Source of the DNA: DASTSN01 sp035760665
GTDB taxonomy: Bacteria; Bacteroidota; Bacteroidia; Chitinophagales; Chitinophagaceae
Direction: 5' to 3'
Assembly: GCA_035760665.1 (NCBI GenBank)
Contig: DASTSN010000117.1
Coordinates: 1 to 64,000, forward strand
DNA: 64,000 nt
Numbering within the stretch: position 1 is the first letter of the stretch; every line of letters starts with the position of its first letter. A model generated the notes under the pieces. The model saw only the letters and a program-made list of their open reading frames with translations, made no database searches and was not told where the DNA came from. The position numbers and the translations under genes are program-made. Of this stretch, positions 43,483 through 52,800 are shown one piece after another.

Positions 43483-44644
43483 TTTGCTTACCTGAAATTT
43501 TATCTTTAAAATATCCACCTGAAGCATGACTGTCCGCCATACTGCTTGTCATTTTATTATAAGCACCACCCAATGCATCTTTAGCCATTGAGGCGCCGCC
43601 GGTTGCCATTGATGTTGCAGAACGGGTGGTCATACTCATCATATTTGTGACTTTATACAAAAGCGCATTACCGCCGCCTGCATGAATGATATAGTTAGCT
43701 ACGCTTGGAACGGTGAAATAGCCTATGATGCCAATGATCATAAAAATCAGATACGCAGTATCTGTAGTGGAGAAGAATGTATCGCCATTGGTGGCGATCT
43801 GGTGCAGGTCTTCTTTGAGCATGTTTTCCTGTATCTTTCCCATGATACCGCCAAAGATGTTCGCTACCGGCAACCAAAGAAAGATATTGAGATAACGGGC
43901 AATCCATACAGTCAAGGTATGTTGAAAGCCGTCGAATACTGCAATACCAAATACTAATGGGCCCAATATACCCAGAACGATCATGTAAAATGTCCGGATA
44001 GTATTGATGCAAAGCGCTGCGGCCTCGAATAATACTTTCAGAACTTCCGACATCCATTGCTTGATGGAGTTACGAAAATTGTAAGAGAATTTCGCAAAAG
44101 CGAATTTGATATCGTTACCAATACTTTTAAAAAAGCCTTCGCTTTTATCGCCGTAATGATATTTATACCATTTATCCCTGTCGCCGCTACCGGAAGGACC
44201 TACATACATTTGCCAGTACGCCGTCGTTTTAATGGCCTCTTCTTTCATCCGCAGCAGTTCTGTGATTGCTTTGTCTGAATCTTCTACCATTTGAGCAGTG
44301 CCTGTTACTGTAGGCTTCATCAGGCCATTGATCATAGATAAGACCGAAGGGAAGATCAGTACGCAAAAGCCCAGCACAAAGGGGCGGAACAAAGGATAAA
44401 AATCTACTGGCTCGGCTCTTGCAATATGTCCCCAAACCCGGGCGGCAATATACCAGGTGGCAGCAAAGCCGGCGATTCCACGGCCAACACCTATTAACCT
44501 GCTGCAAAGCGGCATCATGTCCGCATACAATGTATCCAGCACTTCGTTCAGACTGCGGATACGGTTAGCTATCTGTGCTTCCGCTATGTGAGGAAGCAAT
44601 AGAATAATAGCCAATACACCTAAAACTCTTACACACATTTTCAT
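43475..44644 (-). CDS. traJ: Conjugative transposon protein TraJ (VirB6/TrbL-like)
   Basis: 389 residues with a signal-like N-terminus and at least six hydrophobic segments between about 60 and 335, including FYPLFRPFVLGFCVLIFPSV and FGIAVFDGFQHTLTVW with IARYLNIFLWLPVANIFG. This polytopic pattern is characteristic of Bacteroidota TraJ. It forms the inner-membrane part of the channel. The 3' end overlaps traK. Confidence 0.9.
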   Translation of the reverse strand: MKMCVRVLGVLAIILLLPHIAEAQIANRIRSLNEVLDTLYADMMPLCSRLIGVGRGIAGFAATWYIAARVWGHIARAEPVDFYPLFRPFVLGFCVLIFPSVLSMINGLMKPTVTGTAQMVEDSDKAITELLRMKEEAIKTTAYWQMYVGPSGSGDRDKWYKYHYGDKSEGFFKSIGNDIKFAFAKFSYNFRNSIKQWMSEVLKVLFEAAALCINTIRTFYMIVLGILGPLVFGIAVFDGFQHTLTVWIARYLNIFLWLPVANIFGGIMGKIQENMLKEDLHQIATNGDTFFSTTDTAYLIFMIIGIIGYFTVPSVANYIIHAGGGNALLYKVTNMMSMTTRSATSMATGGASMAKDALGGAYNKMTSSMADSHASGGYFKDKISGKQNV

Positions 44645-44702
44645 TCTTCACTGTTTTAAGTTCAATTAAACTCTCTGCCGAAGAGTAATCACTCAGCAAT
44701 CC

Positions 44703-45323
44703 TTAATAACCCAATATCTTCTTCGACATATTGATCTCCGTCTGTTCTGCTTTTCTTTGTAAAGACAGGTAGCCGGTACTGCTGTTAAAATCCTGCAGAA
44801 AAGAAAACTGTTCTTCTATTCGCGCATATATCCGGTCTATCGCTTGCATTCGTTCATCATCGCTCATCCGGAGTTGCCCGGCCGTGATGACCATGAACAG
44901 TTCATCGAGATTTTTAACGCTTTCATTAAACAGGTTGGAATAGACTTTTCCTATATAGTCAATCTCTTGTTGAGTAAACGTGCCGCCATCTTTGAATTGT
45001 TGAAACGCCAGCTTATATTGCTTAACGATCTGCAATTGGTAATTGACAATATCCGTAATACGCTTATACTTTTTTACTACCGGGATTACCTCCATCAGTG
45101 CATCCAGGAAACCTTTGTGCAAACTAAAATTATCGGACGAAATATCTTTGATAGTATTATAGCCCTGGTTGATAACCTTCCAGCCATCATACATATCCTG
45201 CAATATCTTTTTGAATTGTGTTAATTTCTCCCAGTTCAGCAATAGTTGCTGTATTTCCTGTGCCTGTGAGAAAGAAACCTGGCTCATGCAGCAAAATGAT
45301 AGAATAATCAATACCTTTTTCAT
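44703..45323 (-). CDS. TraI-like transfer protein, paralogue 3 of 3
   Basis: 206 residues with signal peptide (MKKVLIILSFCCMSQVSFSQ). Mostly helical, with NFSLHKGFLDALMEV, ITDIVNYQLQIVKQYK, TFTQQEIDYIGKVY and DELFMVITAGQLRMSDDER. The ITAGQ..MSD-ER pattern recurs in the two preceding genes. Such proteins are often annotated as TerB-like tellurite resistance, but the context points to a periplasmic transfer component. ATG overlaps its neighbour's stop by 4 bp. Confidence 0.75.
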   Translation of the reverse strand: MKKVLIILSFCCMSQVSFSQAQEIQQLLLNWEKLTQFKKILQDMYDGWKVINQGYNTIKDISSDNFSLHKGFLDALMEVIPVVKKYKRITDIVNYQLQIVKQYKLAFQQFKDGGTFTQQEIDYIGKVYSNLFNESVKNLDELFMVITAGQLRMSDDERMQAIDRIYARIEEQFSFLQDFNSSTGYLSLQRKAEQTEINMSKKILGY

Positions 45324-45961
45324 TGTTGTCCATTTATAGTTTCTGAATAGTTGAGTTCAGTTTGCTCCGTTAACCGCTGTATAGCAAGTACACTCATTTC
45401 ATTACTGAAAGAAGCTGTAAACGCGGATTTGTCCTGCATATCGAGGTATATCTTTTCAATGCGTTTGATCCGTTCATCATCGGTCATTTCTAATTGGCCG
45501 GAGGTAATAACCATCATTAACTCATCAATGCTTTTTAAACAATCATCCAGAAGATTGTCGAATAATTTTTTACAGTAGTCTAATTCTTCATTGGTGAATT
45601 GCCCTGATTCCCGGACGGCATCCATCACTTGTTTCGAGGATTTGATGATACGAATCTGGCAAGTGATAATATCGGTAACCTTTATCCAACTTTTGACTTT
45701 AGGATTGACGACTTTCAAAGAATCTATATGGCCTAAGTGCAGGGTGAAATCACCATTCTTGATATCCCGTATGGTATGCAGGCCGCCCGAAACAATCTTG
45801 TAACCCTTTTGCGCATACTCGATATAGACCTTATTGGCTGCAATCTGTTCCAGCAGCCGCTTGATCCTTGTTTTCTTCTGCTGCATCCATTCCTCCCAGG
45901 TCTGTGCAAATGACAATTGACAACTGGCAACAAGCAATAAAAAAATAATCGCTTTTTTCAT
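45320..45961 (-). CDS. TraI-like transfer protein, paralogue 2 of 3
   Basis: 213 residues with signal peptide (MKKAIIFLLLVASCQLSFAQ). Shares with the next gene the motifs FTLHLGHIDSLKVV, ITDIITCQIRIIK, QFTNEELDYCKKLFDNLL and DELMMVITSGQLEMTDDER. Predicted mostly alpha-helical and periplasmic. Overlaps the flanking genes by 4 bp on each side, so the three TraI-like genes are translationally coupled. Confidence 0.75.
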   Translation of the reverse strand: MKKAIIFLLLVASCQLSFAQTWEEWMQQKKTRIKRLLEQIAANKVYIEYAQKGYKIVSGGLHTIRDIKNGDFTLHLGHIDSLKVVNPKVKSWIKVTDIITCQIRIIKSSKQVMDAVRESGQFTNEELDYCKKLFDNLLDDCLKSIDELMMVITSGQLEMTDDERIKRIEKIYLDMQDKSAFTASFSNEMSVLAIQRLTEQTELNYSETINGQQ

Positions 45962-46632
45962 AGGCCATAGAGTTTTTTGATATAATCAATCTCTCCCTGT
46001 TCCACCGCCCTTTGCAGGGAGATCATTTTGTTCTCTTCGTTGAATTCTTTCAAATCCATCAATGTTTGTTCGACACTGGCCGATACGCCATCAATGATCT
46101 CTAACCGTTTGGCATCGTTCATCTGCGTAACAAAAGCATTTACAACCAGGAAAAGCTGGTCAATATTCTTCCCGCTTTCTTCCATCATGCCGGTATAAAC
46201 ATCAAACATATAATCAAGCTCTTCCTGCGTGAAATTCCTGTCCTGCCGAAACAGCGCCCATGCCGCCTGGTATTCCCGGACGATCTGTACCTGCTGTTCG
46301 ATGATATCCTTAACCCGCTGGTAATAGGTCAATGCCGTTTTTACTTTTCGCAGTTCCTCAAAGTAATCTGCGTATAGTTTTCGTTGCTTTTCCACCCAGT
46401 CGGAAATATCATCCAGGTGCATTTTGGACATTGTATTCTCCAGCGTCTTTTGGGCATTTTGCAGCCAGATAGTTTTATTTTGTAACCGCTGCACCTGCAA
46501 GTCAACCGCTATGATGACTTTCTTTACCGCAGCCTTTATAATTTCAAGAATGGGAATCTGCGCCTGTGATTTCTGTACCGGCATCAACATACAACACAAA
46601 GACAGCCCCACAATTGCCAGTAACTTCTTCAT
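45958..46632 (-). CDS. traI: Conjugative transfer protein TraI-like, paralogue 1 of 3
   Basis: 224 residues with signal peptide (MKKLLAIVGLSLCCMLMPVQKSQAQ). It has the CTnDOT TraI-type pattern: IPILEIIKAAVKKVIIAVDLQVQRLQNKTIWLQNAQKTLEN, DYFEELRKVKTALTYYQRVKDII, FTQEELDYMFDVY and NIDQLFLVVNAFVTQMNDAKRLEIID. Closest to the DUF4141 TraI of the three, and placed directly before the other two. Confidence 0.82.
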   Translation of the reverse strand: MKKLLAIVGLSLCCMLMPVQKSQAQIPILEIIKAAVKKVIIAVDLQVQRLQNKTIWLQNAQKTLENTMSKMHLDDISDWVEKQRKLYADYFEELRKVKTALTYYQRVKDIIEQQVQIVREYQAAWALFRQDRNFTQEELDYMFDVYTGMMEESGKNIDQLFLVVNAFVTQMNDAKRLEIIDGVSASVEQTLMDLKEFNEENKMISLQRAVEQGEIDYIKKLYGL

Positions 46633-47015
46633 AGTTTTTTATATTTAATCGGCCCGTTAAACAATAATTTTTCCTTTGTATCAAAAGAATAAATATCCCC
46701 GGTTTCTGTTTCCCGCAGGAACTTATTTTCAGTGCTATAAATAGCAGCAGTAATCACCCGCTTATATTCCGGCTCAATAGGCTGACCATCCAATACCCGT
46801 TCGTATTTCCACTTACGAATGATTTTGAACTCGTTGGCCGAACTGTTTTGCAAGCTGATAACAAGGGTATCATACTCGGTTCCAAACTCGTGTTGAGAAA
46901 AGCGGATATAGGTGCCGGGAATAAAATTCACAAACCCGTCTTTTCCTTTTTTTAATTGACAGCTCCAGGCAATAAGCAGCAGAGCTAACAAATGAATGAA
47001 TAATAGTGGTTTCAT
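46629..47015 (-). CDS. Small putative lipoprotein of the transfer operon
   Basis: 128 residues with an N-terminal signal and Cys19 in LLLIAWSCQLKK, a relaxed lipobox of the kind common in this phylum. The mature part is beta-rich (FIPGTYIRFSQHEFGTEYDTLVISLQ). It lies between traG and the TraI genes, 11 nt after traG and overlapping the next gene by 4 bp. Bacteroidota elements often have a similar lipoprotein here. Function unknown. Confidence 0.7.
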   Translation of the reverse strand: MKPLLFIHLLALLLIAWSCQLKKGKDGFVNFIPGTYIRFSQHEFGTEYDTLVISLQNSSANEFKIIRKWKYERVLDGQPIEPEYKRVITAAIYSTENKFLRETETGDIYSFDTKEKLLFNGPIKYKKL

Positions 47016-47026
47016 ATATTGATGAT

Positions 47027-49495
47027 TTATTTACCTGTCCTCAATTCGTCTGCAAACGCAGCAATTGCTTTATGCATATTACCATCGAACTTCTCGGCAT
47101 ACTGCATCAGTTTTACCTTTTCAGTTTCCTCCGTGGTATAAGCCAGATACTCTTCCAGGCTCACTTCTGTACGATAAACTTTGCTCAATACACCGCCAAG
47201 TGAAATGAATACTTCTTTATATTTTTTGGAAGGATCATTGGCTTTATTGATAGACAGCACCAACGCCTTTTCTTTTTCGGTTAGCCCGAGCAACTCTTGT
47301 ATCTGGTCAAACTTGTTCTGATACTTTGACTGATCCAGTAGAATTTTGCAGTCTGAATTGTTGATGATAGCCTGTTTCACCACGGGAGAAGAAATGATAT
47401 CTTCCACTTCCTGGGTTACTACAATCGCTTCTCCAAAGAATTTTCGAACAGTTTTGAACAGGTATTTGATATACTCTGCCATCCCTTCTTTAGCAATGGC
47501 TTTCCAGGCTTCTTCAATCAGGATCATCTTTCGGATGCCTTTCAGCTTCCGCATTTTGGAAATAAATACTTCCATGATGATAATAGTGACAACAGGAAAT
47601 AAAATCGGATGGTCTTTGATATTGTCCAGCTCAAAGACAATAAACCGCTCCTTTAAGAGCTCAAGATTTTCAGTAGCATTGAGCAGGTAATCAAACTCTC
47701 CGCCTTTGTAGTAAGGTCGTAAAACGTACAGGAAATTAGAAACATCAAAGTCTTTCTCCTTTACTTTATCAGTTTTCAATACCTCTACAAAGTCTTCCTG
47801 TAAAAAATCATAGAATGTATTGAAGCAGGGAAACAGGCTTTGATGTTTCTCCAGTTTTTCATAATACAACTGCAGGGCATTGGACAGGGCGACATACTCA
47901 GAGCGATTAAATGTTTCATTGTCTTTCTTCCAAAGAGCTAACAATAGCGTCTTGATGCTTTCCTTCTTTTCTGTATCTAAAGCGTCGCCCTCTCCAATGA
48001 AAAACGGATTAAAACGGATCGGGTTCTTTTCATCATAGGTGAAATAATAGCCCTTCACCATTTGACATAAACCTTTGTAACTATGCCCAACGTCCACCAG
48101 CACAATATGCGTTCCCTGCTCATAGTATGAACGTACCATGTGATTGGTGAAAAAGCTTTTACCACTGCCCGAAGGTCCAAGGATAAATTTGTTTCGGTTA
48201 GTACAAATGCCTCTCCGCATGGGCTCATCTGAAATATCAGTATGTACCGGCTTACCGGTCAGCCGATCACCGAGGCGGATACCAACAGGCGAGATAGAAG
48301 AACGATAATTTGTTTCAAGGTTAAGGAAGCAACAAGCCTGTTCCGCAAATGTGTCAAAGCTGTCATTCATTGGGAAATCCGCTTCATTACCCGGTATGCC
48401 CGCCCAGAAAAGTTGCGGTGCACCGTCCAGCTCTTGCTTCGGTACCGCGTCCATCTGGGCTAAGGCTGATGATACCAGGTTGCGTACATCTTTCAGTTCG
48501 TTTTTATTATCCGTCCATACGAGAATATTGAAATGGGCTTTTACTGGCAGGCGTTGCTGGGAGATAGCCTCGTTCAAAAAATCGTTTGTCGCATCGCGAC
48601 TGATGGCATTCTCTCTGGAGTAGGCAGACAGAGATTGCAGGCGCAGTCTTTTACTCTCCAGTTTTTGTAATGTCTTTTGCTGATCCTCTATAAAAATATA
48701 TTGGTTGAAAATATGGTTACAGGGTAATAGCTGCCCGAGAGGTGAAGCAAAGCCCACACTGAATTTTGTTTTATCGGTAGAGTACTTATCATAATTAATT
48801 CGTGAACCACAATAAGCCGGTAAATACACTCCATCAGCCAATGTAAACAACTGGCAATGGTTTGATCCTATCTGTATGCCATCTTTAAAGTTAATCTCAT
48901 GTAACAAAAAGGATCGTTCATTAGGCTGCAGGTTCATGTATCTTTCCACCAACCCGCAATACTGTCCATTTCCCGATAATTCTTCATCGGTCAATCGCTT
49001 TAACTGGACAAAACCACTATCTTTTAATATTCGCTCAAATTGCCCGGTGCTATCAAGGAAATCCTGCAACAATTGCGGCTTTAATGTTTCCTCTGGCACA
49101 ATAGAACGACGAAGAAGGGTAGAAAAAAGTGAACTTCCTAACTTTCGGCTGGCCGGTTTTTTGGTCAGCATGATATAGCATTGATGGTCTAAGTATGGCC
49201 GTTCATTAAAAAAGCGTTCGCTGCTTCGTGTTAAAAAGCTTTTATCATCCCTTGAAAAGTCGGCGGCATATTTTGTTTCGGTGAACCAGTCCTGCTTATG
49301 AAAAATAGTATGCCGAGGCAGTATCTTGATCGCTTTGATCAATGCCTGGTGCAACGCCTCATATTCCTGGTCGCTCATGGTAAAAAGCTCCGGCAATGTT
49401 ACTTCATAGGCAATCGTTACGTCGCCCTGTTTGGAAAGAATGCTGTTATGTTCAACGCCAAAAAGCGGAAATATATCTTTTAGTTCTTTTTGCAT
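47027..49495 (-). CDS. traG: Conjugation ATPase TraG (VirB4-like)
   Basis: 822 residues. N-terminal VirB4/TraG domain (about 1-400) followed by the ATPase domain with Walker A GPSGSGKSFF near residue 443, Walker B region MILIEEAWKAIAKEGM near residue 660, and the later DQSKYQNKFDQIQELLGLT. It energises assembly of the mating pair channel. It overlaps the upstream traF by 16 bp. Confidence 0.94.
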   Translation of the reverse strand: MQKELKDIFPLFGVEHNSILSKQGDVTIAYEVTLPELFTMSDQEYEALHQALIKAIKILPRHTIFHKQDWFTETKYAADFSRDDKSFLTRSSERFFNERPYLDHQCYIMLTKKPASRKLGSSLFSTLLRRSIVPEETLKPQLLQDFLDSTGQFERILKDSGFVQLKRLTDEELSGNGQYCGLVERYMNLQPNERSFLLHEINFKDGIQIGSNHCQLFTLADGVYLPAYCGSRINYDKYSTDKTKFSVGFASPLGQLLPCNHIFNQYIFIEDQQKTLQKLESKRLRLQSLSAYSRENAISRDATNDFLNEAISQQRLPVKAHFNILVWTDNKNELKDVRNLVSSALAQMDAVPKQELDGAPQLFWAGIPGNEADFPMNDSFDTFAEQACCFLNLETNYRSSISPVGIRLGDRLTGKPVHTDISDEPMRRGICTNRNKFILGPSGSGKSFFTNHMVRSYYEQGTHIVLVDVGHSYKGLCQMVKGYYFTYDEKNPIRFNPFFIGEGDALDTEKKESIKTLLLALWKKDNETFNRSEYVALSNALQLYYEKLEKHQSLFPCFNTFYDFLQEDFVEVLKTDKVKEKDFDVSNFLYVLRPYYKGGEFDYLLNATENLELLKERFIVFELDNIKDHPILFPVVTIIIMEVFISKMRKLKGIRKMILIEEAWKAIAKEGMAEYIKYLFKTVRKFFGEAIVVTQEVEDIISSPVVKQAIINNSDCKILLDQSKYQNKFDQIQELLGLTEKEKALVLSINKANDPSKKYKEVFISLGGVLSKVYRTEVSLEEYLAYTTEETEKVKLMQYAEKFDGNMHKAIAAFADELRTGK

Positions 49496-49806
49496 AACCC
49501 TGTAAATACTTTTCTTGAATAACTTTTTACCACAGATGGAATGTTTCGTTTTGCCAGCGCCTTCATCATACCATGCTCACCGTACTTATGACTGAGTTTA
49601 TATACATGAATGAACAATGCTGTCCCTGCAATGATGATTATACCCAGGCAGACAAATGTGTTGACGCCGCAGATATAGAGAATGGCGAACAGTATCAGCA
49701 GGGCTAATAAGCCACCCCCCAAATACCAGATATATTGAGCCTTCAAGCCTTTGAACTCAATTGGTTTGTTAATTCCTTTATTGATAGTATATACACTTGT
49801 TGCCAT
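49480..49806 (-). CDS. traF: Conjugative transfer protein TraF (DUF4133, VirB3-like)
   Basis: 108 residues beginning MATSVYTINKGINKPIEFKGLKAQYIWYLGG, the DUF4133 signature, followed by two membrane helices (about 25-70) and a basic tail. It joins traG by overlap, as usual for VirB3-VirB4 pairs. In typical CTnDOT-type operons it directly follows traE, whereas here a methyltransferase/helicase gene intervenes. Confidence 0.88.
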   Translation of the reverse strand: MATSVYTINKGINKPIEFKGLKAQYIWYLGGGLLALLILFAILYICGVNTFVCLGIIIIAGTALFIHVYKLSHKYGEHGMMKALAKRNIPSVVKSYSRKVFTGLCKKN

Positions 49807-49815
49807 AATTGATTT

Positions 49816-52800
49816 TTACATACGCATTCCCCGGCTTTTCCGTACCCGTTGAACCGGTTGTTGTTTTTCTTCGTCCCTGATATTTATATTTATTACCGGG
49901 GTCTCTTCAATAGCATTTGCTTCAACTAACTCCGGTTCTTCCTTTTCTGTTTGTTGCTGTCTTAATTTGCTCTCCTGTATTTTAATGCTGATCTCTCTTT
50001 CCAGCCTTGACAGATCCTGTTTCAAGGATTTTAATTCTTCCTCCTTTTCAAAAGGTTTTTCCACCAGCTTTTGCAGGACAGGCATATTCTTATCCAAATC
50101 CTGCAGTTCCTTTTCGTATTGCTCTTTGATTCTTCCCACCCTGTCGAGTGCACTCAAAAAATGACGGGCAGCGAGTTTGGGATTGTCCACAGAGGGCTGG
50201 CCCTGGTTATACGTATATTTTATCCCGCCGTCTTTATGCTGCACATAAAATGCATTATGATAGCGATAGGCGAACATTCCTTTGTCTTCGTAGCTCTCCT
50301 GCTGCTGGCGAATGAAACAATCAAAGCCGTACAGTGTACCGATTTTATGATCGGTAGCATGTTCATCCGCCGGTTTCCAATTCCTATGAAGATGAATAAT
50401 ATGTTTGCCGATCTGCTCGGAATCAATGCTGTTAAGACCGGTGAGTTGTATAGGGTTGACCTTTGCCCCTTCTTTGTCATACGTAAGCTGTGAAGTATAA
50501 ATCATTTCATCCCGGTTCAGATGAGAAAGAATATTCATCACAGATTGATGCTCCGACTCCATCCGTTCAAGTCTAAACCTCGATTTCGATACTTCTTTAT
50601 AATGTACAGACCGCAGGCTTTCGAGCACAGCGATTTTCTTTTCCAGCCTTGATTTCTCCAGCAGGGTAGTATCACCGGACAATATGGCGATATACTCTGA
50701 AAAGTTCATCCCGCTTTTTTCATCTATTGAACCTTCATCAATACTGCGCACATTGAGCTCGCAATTTTTCATCTGGCTGATAAAGGTTTGTTTATTCTTT
50801 AGCAGGTTGAACTTGTAATTATCGAGAGATTGTTCAACAGCGTAGATATAATTCTTTACTTCATTGTTGTAACTTTCTTTAGCGACCTGGTTTCCCTGCC
50901 TGGCACCACGGCCATTTCTTTGCTCCAGTTCGGATGGCTTCCAGGGAATATCCAGGTGATGCATGGCTATTACCCGTTGCTGTACGTTCAGCCCGGTTCC
51001 GGCTTTATCTGTACTACCCAGCAGAATCCGGATTTGTCCATTGTTCATTTTCTTAAACAATTCCGGTTTCTTTGTATCTGTCCAGTCATGGATATAGGTT
51101 ATTTTTTCTGCTGGAATATTATACTCCGTTATCAGTTTCTGTTTAAGTGCATCGTAGATATTGAACTCACCTGGCTTAGGTGTACCAATATCAGAAAACA
51201 CGATCTGCGTACCCCGGTGTTCGATACTTTGCTGATAGAGGTCACTTATTTTTTTTGCGCATACACTTACTTTATTACCTGGGTGATCGTCATATTTGCC
51301 GGGATTGATCAACCGCATATCAACCGCCATTTTTTTGGCATAGTTAGTGGCGATCAGCATACGGCCCTTGTCTTCTTCCGGCGTTAGTTTACCTCTGCCT
51401 ATTAATGTGCCATCACCGGTTCGGGCAAATTCCATAAGCTTTTTGATGAATGCTTGTTGTTCTTCGGTAGGTTTGATATTGACCAGTTCCTCATTCAGCG
51501 CTGGCTTATCCAGCCGGATATGCTTGGCAGTTTTATAATCGGTAATCTCGTTATAGAACAAAGCCAGCTCCGGTACTTTGATAAAATGACGAAAACGTTC
51601 CTTGGCAATGATTTCATTCGTAACAGAAAATTCAAAGTCCGTTGTTTTCTTCGCAAACACAGCCGCCCACCCGTCAAAGTTTTCTATTCGCTGCCGTTCC
51701 ATTTCCTTCGGACGGAGATATTTGAACAGCAGGTACATTTCCGTCAAACTATTTGATATGGGAGTACCAGACAGGAAAGTAGCGTTCAGGTCAGATTGAA
51801 ACCGGCCCTGTAATGTACGTACGGCAAAAAGCATATTAAGTGCTTTCTGGCTTCCTTCCATATTACCGAGGCCCCCCACCCGGTTATGCCTTGTGGTGAA
51901 GGTGAGATTCTTGAATTTGTGCGCTTCATCTACGAAAATGTGATCAATACCAAGTTCTTTGAAATTGATATCCGCATCTTTCTTTTGCTCAATTTTGTTG
52001 AGCACTTCTTTCAGGTTAATGCTGAGATTGTTTTTCCGTACTTCCAGACCCTTCAGCATCTTTTTGGAAATCTCACCGCCCATATCTTTCAGGGTTTCGA
52101 GATCACGTTCCACGTTTTCCAATTCAGCTTCTAAAATCTTCTTTTGTATTTCGGGGGACTGCGGAATCTTTCCAAACTGGTCATGCGTCAAGATGATACA
52201 ATCCCAGTTGTTATTCTTGATAGCATGAAACAAACGTTGTCGTTGTGCTGGTGTAAAATCATCTTTACCGGGATATAAAATCTTAGCAGATGGATAAGCC
52301 TTTCTGTAAGTATCAGCTATTTGAGAAACGTTCGCTTTAAGCGCAACAATCATCGGTTTGTGAAGGATGTTCAGCCTTTTCATTTCATGTGCCGAAACGA
52401 TCATAGTGAGGGTCTTGCCAAGTCCCACTTCATGATCAATCAATGCACCACGGTTCTGAATAATGCGCCATGTGGCGTTTTTCTGTGAGTCATACAGGTC
52501 GGCAATATCCAACGCATTCCTGTCAAGTCCGGGAAATGTCAAATGACTGCCATTGTATTCCCGGAGTACATAACAGTTAAACGTATCGTTGTAAAGCTGT
52601 TCAATTTTCTTTTTATCATTATCCGGTAATTCGTTCAGCCATTCGACAAAACGGGTACGGATCTGTTCAATCTTTTGATGCGCCAGTTGTGTGGCTTCAT
52701 TGTCCGGCTTCCTGATCTTGCCGCCACCCGACGCTTCCACTTCGTAAGTAAAGAAAGGCGCCGTATTCTCCAAAGCATGCTCCATCGTGGTATAACCATA

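Noticed and set aside
44703..45961. TerB tellurite resistance assignment of the TraI-like genes
   Set aside because: Signal peptides, operon position and similarity to TraI fit conjugation, and nothing else of a ter locus is present.
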